Source: Stenocarpella maydis (lineage: Eukaryota; Ascomycota; Sordariomycetes; Diaporthales; Diaporthaceae). From it: a stretch of DNA of 64,000 bases. Numbering within the stretch: position 1 is the first letter of the stretch; every line of letters starts with the position of its first letter. Below, in pieces: positions 20,525 to 33,871 of the stretch. Both the position numbers and the translations under genes were made by a program. The notes beneath the pieces are model-generated. The model was not told where the DNA came from. It saw only the letters and a list, made by a program, of their open reading frames with translations, and searched no databases. The DNA is taken from NCBI GenBank assembly GCA_002270565.1, contig NQMI01000126.1, forward strand, positions 62,001 through 126,000, in the 5' to 3' direction.

Positions 20525-22148
20525 GGCTGCGTCTTGTGCCAGGGGAAGGGACTCTGGGGGGGCTTTTGGAGGACAAGAGGGCTTTGCTGGGAATGTCCAT
20601 GTGTATATATCTGGTCTCAGCCGACCTGACAGCTCGACTGCCAGCCTGACTGGTTCCTCAACTAGTCCCCCACACGTGCTCTGCGTGGACATGGATGAGA
20701 ATACCTACCGGCAAGGATACAGGCTTGTATAAGCTGCATTTTGCCGTTGTTGGGTGACATGACCGTGTAGTGGCTTGAGCCACACCCTATTGATCGATAC
20801 GATGGCGCCTCTCTTCCTGTCTTGCCCGCTGGTGTTGGCGAGGCGATTTTGGCGCCTTGCTAGTGTCTACCATGCACGCGCCATGTTGCGCACCCGGGGC
20901 CAGGGGGACTCCCGTCCCTCACTGCCGGGTGGCCGGATGGGCGGACGCCCCGTCGCAAAGGGGAAGGTGATGCCAAGACGTGTCCAGCCGCCGTAACGTG
21001 GTGAAGCGCTGATGCTGAGCCTGGGTCATAGCAGAGAAAAGTAAATATCTTGGCCTGGAAATCTGACACGGGAACATGGATCGGGGGAAATGCATATTGG
21101 TTGAAACGGCCTGCAAATTATTTTCTGCAGGCTGTCCGCGGTTGGCGGCGGCCCCGCGAGGTGGGGAGGGGGCGGGGGTGGGGTCGGGTCCGCGGGCTGA
21201 GTCGTGGTAGCGAGGAAGCACATCCGGTATAGCAATTACCAACCACTTGGTGCTCAGGTTGCCTACGGAGTATAGCTCGACAGGTATACGCTTATACCTT
21301 CGACAGTAGGGCTAGACTTTTAGGCGAGGCTACACTAGAGGTGTATAAGCGAGCCCCACAAGGTACCACTGCAAGGTGTGAAGCGGTGCGTCTACCTGAC
21401 GTCTACGGATGCCAACAGCCCTCTGGTAGGTAGACTATATCACCAAACCTGGTCAAGAGCCCGTTGACTACGGAGTATACTCTATCCTCTCCTCTCCGCT
21501 GCCCTCGCAAACCGGCAGACGGGAAAAAATTTTGAAGCCCACAGGATGCGCGCAAGGGGTCCAGTTGGAAGCGTCCGGTTAAAGTCGAGTGGGAATGGGG
21601 TGTGGTGGGATGCAAAGAGCCGCATAGGCTGGTTCCTTACTAGCGTACGTACCCTAGGTACCCTAGGTACTGTACCAAGGGTACATGGAGGACAGAGATA
21701 TGGTACAATGGAGGCTTTGGACGGGCGTTTCCGGCGGCGGATAGGTAAGCACTTAAGTAGGCAGCCGCGGGGGATATTGGAGGGAAGAGCCACTTTGCAC
21801 CATGACGGAGTATGTGCGGCTAGTAATGTCTCGGAGAATCTGGGAAGCGGTCCTTGCCGTCTCGCCTCGTCGGCTCCCAGTCTATGCCACTCATGTACTG
21901 TACCTGGGAACAGGCACTCGTTCCTCTTCCTCCATACCACCCTCCGTCCCCACACAAGAGAGTAATATTCTCCTGTGTGTCTGGGGGGATATAGGCCGGG
22001 GCAGCCTGGACGACACCGCGCGTGGATGCTGAGTGGCCGACGCGGTTCGTCTGATGATCATCCGTTGTTAGTGACAGCCAGGGATTCCCCTGTCGGCACG
22101 CGTCTCAGAAGCCTCATGGGACGAGAGAGAGAGAGAAAGGGGGGAGGG

Positions 22149-23675
22149 GGGGGGCGTCGCTTGTGATCTGGGCCTGCCTGGATCTGCAGTGGCCTGCGCC
22201 GAAGCGATCCGATATGGGATGAATAGGTGGCTTGTCAGTTCTGAAGCTGATGTTGGATGCTGGGCCGCGCCGTGCAGGCTGGCGAGCCACAAGCATCACA
22301 AGGCCCTAGGCCGGCCGATCCGCGGCGACACCCTTTGGTTATTCCCGAATCGGTGGGCGCCTCCGCCCCGCTGCTCCGAGGGCCCGGGCATCTCTTTTGG
22401 CATTGTGTTACAAGGGGCAGGCAGCAAAACAGGAACTCTCGTCTCCGGGATGGGCATGACGTCGGTTGACGGGCCAGCATGAACGAAGGTCGTGCACGGT
22501 GCCAGCGAGCCCGGTAATACGGTTCGGCAGTGGAGACATGGCCAGACAAGCAGGAAATGAAGGACGTGGCATACAGGCTTGCATCTTGATGCGCCTCGAC
22601 AAGAGGTGGTGTCTCGTCCGGTGCGGTGCGGGCGGAGGCCAGAGGCCCGTAGGAGAGGGATCTGATACAAATGATACTGTGACATCCAGACGACTGTGCA
22701 CATGGTGATGGGGCACGCCGCTGATGCATGTGGCTGGAGGACCAACAGGTGTACTTATTACTGTCTGCTGCTGCAAAGTGCCCGCCGTACTACGGCGATA
22801 CGTGAATTGTGCTGTAGCCCACACACGCCCTGTCCCACATAGACATGCAGGGAGCCAGCTGGTGAGATTGCCCAGGCCGCGCAACGCCAACACTGGTGCA
22901 CGACCAGACATNGGGGGGCGTCGCTTGTGATCTGGGCCTGCCTGGATCTGCAGTGGCCTGCGCCGAAGCGATCCGATATGGGATGAATAGGTGGCTTGTC
23001 AGTTCTGAAGCTGATGTTGGATGCTGGGCCGCGCCGTGCAGGCTGGCGAGCCACAAGCATCACAAGGCCCTAGGCCGGCCGATCCGCGGCGACACCCTTT
23101 GGTTATTCCCGAATCGGTGGGCGCCTCCGCCCCGCTGCTCCGAGGGCCCGGGCATCTCTTTTGGCATTGTGTTACAAGGGGCAGGCAGCAAAACAGGAAC
23201 TCTCGTCTCCGGGATGGGCATGACGTCGGTTGACGGGCCAGCATGAACGAAGGTCGTGCACGGTGCCAGCGAGCCCGGTAATACGGTTCGGCAGTGGAGA
23301 CATGGCCAGACAAGCAGGAAATGAAGGACGTGGCATACAGGCTTGCATCTTGATGCGCCTCGACAAGAGGTGGTGTCTCGTCCGGTGCGGTGCGGGCGGA
23401 GGCCAGAGGCCCGTAGGAGAGGGATCTGATACAAATGATACTGTGACATCCAGACGACTGTGCACATGGTGATGGGGCACGCCGCTGATGCATGTGGCTG
23501 GAGGACCAACAGGTGTACTTATTACTGTCTGCTGCTGCAAAGTGCCCGCCGTACTACGGCGATACGTGAATTGTGCTGTAGCCCACACACGCCCTGTCCC
23601 ACATAGACATGCAGGGAGCCAGCTGGTGAGATTGCCCAGGCCGCGCAACGCCAACACTGGTGCACGACCAGACAT
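22149..23675. repeat. 763-bp exact direct duplication flanking one N
   Basis: 22149-22911 and 22913-23675 appear identical, offset by 764 bases, with only the N at 22912 between. Copy 2 begins inside the poly-G tract that starts copy 1. No RIP-type differences separate the copies. This is most simply two overlapping contig ends that were joined without merging. Confidence 0.9.
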
Positions 23676-23712
23676 ATCCCCAGGGCCTCCAATCAAGCAG
23701 CTCTGGCCCAAG

Positions 23713-23757
23713 ACACAGTGGACACAATGGACACAATGGACACAATGGACACAATGG
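23713..23757 (+). repeat. Nine-base minisatellite (ACACAATGG)
   Basis: Five tandem nine-base units, the first ACACAGTGG and the rest ACACAATGG. Confidence 0.85.
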
Positions 23758-24986
23758 GTACAGTGCCCGGGACAGCAAGCCCAGCCGGCGGCCTGGCCCT
23801 CCCCTGACACAGTGACTAGGCCAACGGGGGAACATGAGATGCCGCCAGCTGCTGCATGTGCATGTGGCACAGACGGGGCATTTTCTTCTTCTTCCTCTTC
23901 TTTTTCCTTGGCCCGTGGCCATGACAGGCGGCAGCAGGAAATAGGTCGACCATGTTCACGAGTGAGCTGGCCCGACCGGCCGGGAAAAGCAAGCCGGACC
24001 GCGTGCGCAGGCACCGCGTGCGGCCCAGCCAGGGGCCCGGCCGTCCGTTCATTACTTTCTGCTTGTTCCTGCCTGCCCTGGGTGCCAATCTGTCCACTTT
24101 GGCCCTGTCAAGATCTATCTGACGGACCCGAGGTCGCACGCCAACCGTCCACATAGCCCCACAATGCCTGCTCTATTGCCCACTACACGGTATACAGGTA
24201 GTGGGTAGATTAAATATCAACGTGTGCTGTCTCACTGCGTACCAGATATCCCACCTGGGCTCGCGGCCTGCCCTGCCCACCAGCTACCTACCCTGCCTGC
24301 CTGCCATGGGTATTCCTAGGCATAGTAGTAAGCGTAGGGCTTACCGCCACCCGGCCGCGGCCCCCAGCTTTCCGGCTCCCGCTCCCGCAGAATCCTAGTC
24401 TAGTACTTGGTGCTGTCCTGGTCCTCCTCGCTCCACACCCCCCAAACTCCCCCAGGCAGACACCCTTCCCGACGACTAGGCTAGAGGCGAGAGTAAATAC
24501 CCCCCCCTGCAACGCCATCCATCACCATTTCGAGTCTGGTCATGGGCAACCCCGGATTTGCTCCAGCATTCGATCGCAAATTGGCTCCAGAACATAAGAC
24601 GGGCGGGCCCAGGCCCGTCTCTCTCCTCGCCCGACCGGCCTTCATACACAAAACAATCCAATACGGTACGGATGACTGGAGAACCATCCATCCTCATCAC
24701 CAGCCTCGCCGCCGCCGCCCGCGTCTTGCCCCCCCCCCCTTTGTCGGCCCCATCCGCTGCTAGAGCCCAACAACACCACTCGCCGGCCGGGCTTGCTGGC
24801 TTCGCTTTTCCACCTGACCCTTCAGCCAGGGCGCTCGGGTCAGGACGGGGCTGCAGTGCACATCCACCCCGTCGTACCGGGGTTCCCACCGCTGCCTGGC
24901 CCTTGCGGTTCCCTACGAGACCTCGGCCCCACCGTTGCCCGCTCACCCGCCATCTGTCTACCCACCACGTGAGCCACCGGGTCAGC

Positions 24987-27209
24987 ATGTCGCCCTCATC
25001 CACAGGGGGCTCTCCCAACTCAACCACCGCCACTGCAACGGCCAACGCCGTGCGGCCCTTTCCCGTGCCCACCCGGGACAACTTCTCGGTCGACGTGCCA
25101 ACGCCCCTTATGGCTTCCACAAACGGCTCCGGCGCCCTCAAGTCTCCCGCTGCTGTCAAGAACCAGCGCCAGTGCAGCTTTGGCCGTGATGGCGCCCAAG
25201 GCCCGGCAAGCAAGGCCCGGCACATGTCTCAGTCGTCCGACAACCGCCCGGAGCCCATCTCGGTGAGCATGCAGAAGGACGACAGCGAAGACAGCATAAA
25301 CCCCCTGAAGCGGAGGAACACCGATGCCGGCGTCGACTACCCGCGGAGGAGGGCTACCATCGCCTGCGAGGTCTGCCGCTCCAGGAAGTCGAGATGTGAC
25401 GGCACCAAGCCCAAGTGCAAGCTATGTGCTGAGCTCGGCGCCGAGTGCGTCTACCGGGAGCCCGGCATCAAGCTCGACGCCGGCGACAAGCTGATACTCG
25501 AGCGCCTGGGCCGCATCGAGAGCCTGCTCCAGATCAACATCGTGAACCAGTCAAACGGCATCAACCTCGCCCAGGGCTCGCCCAACCTGAACAGTGGCAC
25601 CACCGCCCTCAGCGGCGAGAACCTGTTGGCCCAGGCCAGTGGGACCTTTGGCTCCGTCCTCCTCAGCAGCGGCATGGGCACCTGGGCTGCCGGCAATACC
25701 AACATCTCGACAATGCCCAAGATACACACCAATGCGGCCCTCCACCTCCTGCAGTGGCCCCTGATACGCGACCTGGTCTCCCGCCCCTATGACCCCCAGA
25801 TCCTGCTACAGCTCGAGATGGCCAGGGAGCCGCTGCACTCCCTCACCAAGACCCCCTGCGTCGACCTCTCCAACACGACAGCCTACATCGAGGCCTATTT
25901 TGAGCGTGTCAACATCTGGTATGCCTGTGTGAACCCGTACACATGGAGAAGCCACTACCGCCTGGCCCTGTCCAACGGATTCCGCGAGGGTGCAGAGAGC
26001 TGCATAGTCTTGCTCGTCCTCGCTCTCGGCCAGGCGAGTCTCCGTGGCAGCATCTCGAGGGTGGTGCCACAAGAGGACCCGCCAGGGCTGCAATACTTCA
26101 CCGCGGCCTGGGCTTTGCTCCCCGGGATGATGACTTCCAACAATGTCCTCGCTGCTCAGTGCCACCTGCTGGCCTCTGCCTACCTCTTCTACCTCGTCCG
26201 GCCCCTCGAGGCCTGGAACCTGCTCTGCACGACCAGCAATAAGCTCCAGCTGCTCCTCATGTCGCCAAGCAGGATCCCGCCCGACCAGAGGGAGCTGACC
26301 GAGCGCATCTACTGGAACTCCTTGCTGTGCGAAAGCGACCTACTGGCAGAACTCGACCTGCCACATTCGGGAGTCGTTCACTTTGAGGAAAACGTCGGGC
26401 TGCCAGGTGGATTCGAGGGCGACGACAACGAAGCCGTAGGGCGCGATGACCTCTGGTATTTCCTCGCAGAGATCGCACTCCGGCGGCTCTTGAACAGGGT
26501 CAGCCAGCTAATCTACTCCAAGGACTCTATGGCGACCACCACCAGTCTCGAGCCCGTCGTGGCTGAGCTCGACTACCAGCTGACCCAGTGGTACGAGAGC
26601 CTACCGCTCCCCCTGCAGTTCCCCTTTGCCCGCGCAATGCTGCCGGATCCAGTACAGACAGTCCTCCGCCTGCGCTTTTTCGCATGTCGGACCATCATTT
26701 ACAGACCCTACATTCTTGCCGTTCTCGACAATGAACAAGCGGTATTGGATCCCGCAGTGCGCGACAGCTGTCACAAATGCCTAGAAGCCTGCATCCGCCA
26801 GCTGGAGCATATTTCTGCCCAGTAAGTCTCGGCTCACGAGTCTTGCCCGTATTCAAGCCTACTGGCTCCGTGGTCAACATATCTCTACCCAAATCTCTCA
26901 AAATTCCTAAGTTCCTTCTGATGCTGACGGGATTCTTACACGAACAGCCACGCTGGACATATACCATACCTTTGGCAAGGGGCACTTTCCATTGTGTCTC
27001 AAACACTCCTGGTGATGGGGGCCACAATGTCACCATCGCTCTCCAACATCTTGATGGCACTGGTCCCCCCCGGAGACAGCATTGACCGAATCATCAATGA
27101 GGTCGTCATGGAAATCGAGAGATACGCGGTTCTAGCTCCCAGCCTGAGCCTGGCTGCAGAAATCATCAAAGAGGCCGAAGTCCGGAGGAGGACGTACCTT
27201 AGCAGTTGA
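24987..27209 (+). CDS. Zn2Cys6 fungal transcription factor
   Basis: Nuclear DNA-binding regulator. Exons 24987-26821 and 26948-27209 give 698 residues from MSPSSTGGSPNSTT; the frame is open upstream to 24558, but the upstream part reads like leader sequence. The binuclear zinc cluster near residue 127 is CEVCRSRKSRCD, GTKPKCKLC, AELGAEC (six Cys, C-x2-C-x6-C-x6-C-x2-C-x6-C). A short dimerisation helix follows (GDKLILERLGRIESLLQ), then the fungal middle homology region with YIEAYFERVNIWYACVNP and ACRTIIYRPYIL. The 126-nt intron is close to the C-terminus; the last exon begins HAGHIPYLWQGALS. Targets cannot be inferred; no metabolic gene cluster is adjacent. Confidence 0.9.
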
Positions 27210-30200
27210 GAGGCAGTTCCCCGGTGTGTCACTTGCCTCTGAATGGATCGCCTCAGCCGTCCCCAGCACAGCGCGGCTTGAGGCATTGTGAAAGACGTCA
27301 CCTCACCATCCCACTATTGCGCGATGACCATCGATTCCGACAGGATACCATGGAACTCAAAATTGGGAGGTTGACATCGGCTTGCGAATAATCCATGACA
27401 GCCGGATGCTCTCAAACCGCCCCACGAGGTCCCGTTGGGACCAACCAGATCCGGGCCTAAGTTCCACGTTCAATTAAACCGGGCAGCTCGGCGCATACTG
27501 GGGCGTGTCTACACTCCCGGAACGTCAAAATCAAATTAAACATGTCCAAGGTAAACGAGCGCCCAGCGCCCCATCTGATGGCTCTCGATGCTCGTTGACA
27601 CAAGGAAATCTAGTCTGGCACGCATTTTGACGAGGACGACCGCCACACTACACGTCCAGGCAAGTGAGAGTCTACGGAGGATGCGAAAGGGTGGCTCGCC
27701 AGCAAAGCAACGCCGAGGAAAAGCCCGACCTGGAAAAGATCTGACGAAAACTCATCTCCCGGCAGTGGGAGGAGCAGTCGAGGTTGGTAGATCTGGAGCG
27801 CTAAGGAGATGACATCCAAAATCCTGGTTTCGACAACGAAGTCGAGAATAACCCTGAGGGGCGCTGTTCTCATGGTTGCACCGCAATGAGTACTAAGGCG
27901 TGGTTGGCGGACGATCTTCGGCGGACGGCCCGATGTTGCCGGTCACCAACCCCTCCCAAGACTCTTTAATACACCAGACAGACACATTCTGGGAATTCAT
28001 TCGAAATCCAGCCGGGCGCCTGCAGCTTTGTCATCATTATGAGAACTCGTGTGTAACGCCCACACGACGACCATCCTCCATGTGAGGCGATCTGACAGTC
28101 TGATCCACGGGGGCCCGGCTCCGTGGCCACCACCGCAGTGGCTATGTCGGCGTCACATGACCAGCCACGCAGCCAATTGCTGCGATTCGACATTGGACGA
28201 CGACGCCGTTTGCTAGTGCTGCTGCAGATCCTCAGGCACGGCACGGCCACCGTCACCGCGCGTGTGGTGGGCTCTCAGACCATGAATCACCACAAGCAGC
28301 AGTCGAGTACACACCTGCCGCGCATCTACGAACGGGAGTGGCGAGGCAACATGCTGGGACGTTGGCTGCAGGGGTGATCGAAGGCCTAAGTTCATGGCGG
28401 CTGATTGCTACCGCCGGGAGGTGACAAGTAGATGGATCGGACCAGCCACGAGGGGAGGAATTTCGAACTTGGTATTTCATGTCCGCATTGTTCCGGCCCC
28501 AGCGCCAGAAGTAGCGGTTCGAAGAAGCCAAGGGTTCAGAGCCTTGAGGCGACCGGGATGTTGAGCACGTGGAGAGGAAGGTTTTCCTCGTCGCTTCCGT
28601 GCAGTCAAGAGACGTTCTACCAAGACGTTCTACCACGACGTTCTTCTTAGCCTTGGGGATCCCGATCGCTCGGCATGCTAGGATCATGCCTTCTGTGAAG
28701 GCGATCCAGGCTCCGTCATCATCATCCTATCTACCTTCCTATGTAGGCACCTTGCATTGGTAGATACTGAACGAGGCCGCTTGGGTAGGTAGCGACTGTG
28801 CGCTATCTCCACAAACCGACCTTCAAGAACAAGCATTTACATACATACCATATCCTGCCCCTCTCCCAAGAGAACTAAATTTTACCCTGGCAAGCTCATC
28901 CGAAGCGGACCCCATACCTACCCCGTCAACCAGGCCCTCCGTCCCCACCCCCGGGAAAGGCAGACATGGGGCCAATTTTTAAGGGTCCATTCATAACTCG
29001 GCGCGTGCCCAGGCGAAACCAGAAGAATGACAACCCCCCCCCCTTTGCAGCCGTAATAAGCGAACCAGCAATTCTCATGAGGCAAGGCCATAACCTTTAT
29101 TAGCTCCAAGTCACACCTGGGCCTACCCCCAGGCCCTGGACCTTGACTCGCAGATCACGCACTCTCATGGCGGGTGAGCCTGCATGGCTGGGGGCGCGGG
29201 GTAGTGTATTTTCTTCGAATGGGGGCTTAACAGAGCCCAGATATACAGCCCACGTTGGGCCTCGCCCGTGGTCTTTTTTGTGCAGTCGTAATCTTGGGCC
29301 TGTCTTCTCTTTCTCCTACTCCTATCCATCAAGGCTGGATTTCTTCGGCCTGTATCGGCTGGCCAGGGAGTGTGGTGTGTACGAAGGACTGACCAACTGC
29401 ATCTTGCCCGTCTCAACCCCCCCCGGGGGCGAACCCAGGCTCCCCAGCAGCGGGCACGTGTGTGCCGCGTCGATGCAAGCCACGGGCCGACACACTTTGT
29501 CTGACGGCATGGGCCACGCAGTCACAAATACGACAGTGTATATTGCCCGCATCTGAGAGAAGCGATTGGCGTCAGCGCACGCCTCCCCTCCCTCAAGACT
29601 GCTAGGGTAGCCTGCCCTCGGTGATTGCACCCACTGGTAGGAAGTACTTACTCATCAGGCGGTACAGTACATCTGAAAAACTCTTCGCTCAAGGATGGCC
29701 GAGGAGTCAGGGACGCCGGGGCGGACAGAGGGTCACCAGACCAGTGGGCAGAGTTGGAGTGGGCACCTCCCGCGTCAAGTACCACGTTTCCTGGCCGGCT
29801 GCCGAGATAGTTCGTAAGCCGAATGGCAAATCAGACAATGGCTCTTTGTGCTTGTTTTGAGTTTTCCGACACAAGTGCCTCTTGGGTTTCTTGGTTCGAC
29901 CGGGGTGTGGTCCTATCTCATCCATATTGGCCAGGGGTGGCTTACATATGTAAGTACTCTGGGAGGTATCTCAGCCACAAAAAGGATTGTCTTTCAAAGA
30001 AGCTCAAGCCAAAGATTCCGGGGCCCTGCTTGAGGCTTGAGAGAGTTGTCGAATCTGTCCCAAAAGACTGACTGAATGACTGTGCCAATAAACCAGGGCT
30101 CCAGCGCGAATTCCTTGTATTGAGCATTGCGCCATACGGTCGCGTCCCAACAGTCACACTGCTAGTGCGCCGGACACGTGTGATGCGTCACTTTCCTGTT

Positions 30201-32826
30201 GTCGTTTCTGCCCTCAGCTCTGCTGGAATTTGCCGATGTAGGCATGTGGCGTACATCCATCCTGATACAAACCTTGTTGTGTTTACGATTGCAGTGTGTT
30301 TACGCCTCATGGAAGAGAGGTCAAGGTCTACCTCTTTTCTCGCAGGGGCGACCGAACCACCGAGGATCAGCGCCACCACACGGGTGGTGCTGCCCGCGGA
30401 ACCAGCTTTGCTGGGCTTCCCATGGGACAAGGACCGACTGCTGGCGAGTGGATGGCCAGACTGGTTTCCCGTCGGTTCTTAGTATTGCGCACCTCTTCTG
30501 GTTGGCATGAGAGGGTCGCTCAACATGTACATGTAAGCCATCATCGTACTCCCCATCGCCTGTGTGTGAACCTCTGGCAGGCGGTTCTCTGCTCAATCTG
30601 AGGGCCCCGGGACAGACCGAGCGTTCTGGATGAGTCCTTTCGGCAGCCTCGGCTATTACAGCACTCGTAACGGGCAGGCAGAGCTTGCAATATGCTCGCA
30701 GCCTTCGGGTTTATCCGAGCGGCTCGCAGAAGCGAGGGGCTGTGCCATATAGGAGCTTGACAGCCGGGGGGTTGGTGAGGCAGCCTATTCACCACAGCCG
30801 CCGAGAAGGGCAGAGGTTGCGATCGTGGGCCAAGGCGAAGTGGATCAAGACAACCGACTCGAGGGCCGGCAGGCTATGCCTGGAGTCCGTGGTCGTGTGG
30901 GGAAGCCAGCTAAGTGTCCAGGCCAGTGCGACCCTCGCGTTGCTGAATTAGACGCTCTCGTGACCATCCTTCGTGATTTCCCGCGGTAGAACTCTGGGTC
31001 TAGCTACCTCCCATCTCTTCCACGAAATGTGGGTGTGAGGGTCTGCCCAGTGTCCGAGCAGATAAGTCCCACTATCCGGGATAGGTTGGGCTCATGTACT
31101 GCAGTGAAGCGAAAGCCGACAGACGATAGCCTCGCTGGAAATGACACCGTGTGTCCTGCGTCTTATCTTGGTGTTGTGAAGAGGTAGGACCAGCTTGGGT
31201 CCCCTCCAGTCTGTCACTGACCTCTTCAAGAGGCCCTGGCCGGACACCGTCAATGCACCCACAGCGTGCTTGTCGTCCTGGCCTCCCAGTCGGTCCTGCC
31301 GTTCCATTGAATCTAAAAGCTGCCGACGTAGAGTGTGTGCTAGGGTATTCTCTTAACCCTGTGAGGCGTGATTGTGGAAGTGCTCGCAGTATCCAACGTC
31401 TGAAGCCGAATCACATCAGCCGGCTCGACGTCTACCTTGAAACGCTCAATTATTGACGTCGCTCAGACCGCCCATCAGATGCCACGGCCCTTTTCGTAGG
31501 CCTGCGGCGCGTGCTGGTGTTGAGCCCGTGCCTTGTCTCTGGAGTAGCCAAGCGTCCCGTGCCTTCGACGAGGCCACCTGTGACGCTCTGCGGGCCGGAA
31601 AGAGCGACACCTCTTTCCAAGCACTCTATAAGCTCCGGCAAGAGTATAAGGTCAGGAAGAGTGCCAATGCGGCCACTTCCTTACCTGGAGCGCGTCGTAA
31701 CCCCTCCACGATGAAGGCAGTCTTGACGATGGTAGAAGATGCAATGGACGAGGGGAGGCCAAAGGTTGGCGGTAGCAAGTAGATACATGTGTAAGGGTGT
31801 CTATGCTGGAGCAATTGCTAGCCTTCAGTGTAGTTCTTGCTTCGTATGGCTGTGTTGGTTGCTTCATGGCCATCGTCTGAGGTGACTCGCTCTTCCTGGG
31901 CTGAGAATGGTCGAGGCATAAACCATTGGGCTCCTATATAGAAAATTCTGGGAGATGATGCCACTGTGAACGCCACGTCAACGATCCATCCGTATACAAC
32001 GTGGCCTGAGAGGCCGTCACAGCTGCTTTGAAATTTGAATGCCATGGCTCAGGCGGAGACAGACAGCGGGCGATGGGTAGCATGTACCTAGGGGCCTCAA
32101 TTCAGCCTCATGTTGTGTCCGGCCGTCGGTATATTTATTGTGCGTACCTAGTAACCACGGCTCCCGGTGCCTCGGCCGCTGTCCTGGAGCAGCATCCAGC
32201 CACGGTGTCCTGGCGATGTCGATGTCTTTCCATATATCCTTGCCAGAGGGTTTCAAGACCATCGTGTGCCTAACCATACAGTGGCAAGTTCATTGCCGTG
32301 TCGCCCAGTCGCATGCTTCCAAGCTCCCTCTAGAACAATTCGAGCTCCCTGCTTTGTAGCCATGGGATCCCTCGTCTCTGCACTCCATCGATGAGTATAC
32401 CACCTGATCTAGGCGGTCTGATGGATGCACGGTCTCGAGGCTTCAGTGGCGTAGCTCGAGAAGCTCAACTGACATACAAGGCTCCCCTCTCCTGTGTTTG
32501 AGCCTCTTCATCTCGCGTTGCGTTGTGCCACTTTCCAGACATCCTTGGCGTTGTGATCTCATGTCGGCCGTATGGCTATGCTCGAGGCTGGGATGCTGGA
32601 AGGACGAGGCTCGTGACGAGATGATGAAGCACTTACCCAGACCTATCGTGCCCGAGACGTTGATTCTGTCTCAGAGGTTCTCCATCAAGAGGGAGGAAAC
32701 GTCAGAACGATCACGCTGTACGCTCGAGTCTCTGAGGAAAGCCAGTTTGCTACTGTTCCGGTGCGTAGCGAAACTGATGCGACTTTGGTTGAGGCGACTT
32801 CAGTATCCCTGATCGCCGTGAGACCC
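27210..32826. other. Long gene-free interval (5.6 kb)
   Basis: GC-rich to moderate composition, not RIP-like. Many short open frames occur, none with a recognised domain or convincing exon chain. The frame at 31453-31782 (109 codons, ending DEGRPKVGGSK) is the most protein-like but unsupported. A 10-C tract lies at 29034-29043. This may be old decayed gene sequence or non-coding transcription units. Confidence 0.5.
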
Positions 32827-33832
32827 TCATGGTGTCTGCTCGCCACTCCTTGACCTCCCAAAGAGTCTACGGAGGGATCCCTTTCCGGGCGTCTTTGGCG
32901 TCTTGGGCCGCGAGGGACCGGTACTGTGCACTGGGCCATCAATACGCAGAGATCGCAGCTCCTTGTCAGGGGTGGCCGGCGGCCTCCTCTCGGCCCTCCG
33001 GCCCACCAGCTTGTCGACGCCGCCCTGCTCGTAGCCAAGCTCCCTCCTGAGCTGCTCCCTGCGCATCTCGAGGTCCCGGTCCCGGTCCTCAAAGATCAGT
33101 TGCTGGTGGGCATACTGCGTGTGGTGGGCCATCTGGGCCCTCGCCTCGGGCCGCGACAGGCTTCCCTCCGCGGGCCACTCCCTCTCCTCGTCGCCGTTGA
33201 CGACCACGTACCACCTGATCTCCTCGCCCCGCTGCAGCTGGTCCCTCAGCTGCTCGAACCAGCCCGCCAGGCCGCCCAGCCTGGCCGTGTCCCGCCCCCC
33301 ATTGAGGGTCTCGTCGGAGCTGGGGCCCGTGACGGCCGGCTCCCTGCTGGCGCGCACCATGTGCTCGTACCTGGCGATCTCCTCGACGATGCTGCAGGAC
33401 GCGTCGATGCGCTGCACGTAGTCGGCGACGTAGGCGTAGGGCCGCGACACCTCGTCCAGGTTGCTCGGGTCGTGCTCCTCGAGACTTTGACCGCGACCAC
33501 TCCTGGGCCAGCACGTCGCCGCGGCGGCGTCGCTCGTGTGACGAGCCGGCGAGCTGGCTGCGACGAGCGGAGAGGCGGGCCTGGTAGCCGGCTGTGGCGT
33601 GCTGGTCGGCGGCAGGGCTTCCGGCTTATCTCAGACCTGCTCCGCTTCCTGCTGCTGTTGCTGCTCTCCCTGTACGAGGTGGCCGGCGCGTGCGCGTCCT
33701 GGTCCCGGGCTTGATGGTACTGCGACCGGGACTGAGACTGAGACCGAGACTGCGGAGCGGTGGCGGCACGGCTCCGGCTCCGGCTCCTCCCCCTTGCCGA
33801 GCGGGCCGTGAGGTAGCGGCGGCGTCGTCGTC

Positions 33833-33871
<39 letters not shown>

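Larger units (their letters stand above)
20525..24986. other. Gene-poor interval with assembly duplication
   Basis: About 4.5 kb without a recognisable gene. It contains TACGGAGTA at 21264 and 21469, two CCTAGG boxes near 21653-21668, a G-rich stretch at 22141-22154, the exact duplication around the N at 22912, a nine-base minisatellite and a polypyrimidine run near 23881-23911. The last 400 bases are CT-rich leader of the Zn2Cys6 gene; its reading frame is open upstream to 24558. Confidence 0.6.

Noticed and set aside
6413..27209. Possible secondary-metabolite cluster (permease, amidase, lactonase, two regulators)
   Set aside because: No core synthase, no tailoring oxidases, and housekeeping HIS2 lies inside the group.
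31453..31782. 109-codon frame with protein-like composition
   Set aside because: No upstream exon chain or recognised domain; left as unassigned.
32926..33714. 262-codon plus-strand frame
   Set aside because: Antisense shadow of the conserved minus-strand gene at 32827-34119, whose conserved blocks are clear.
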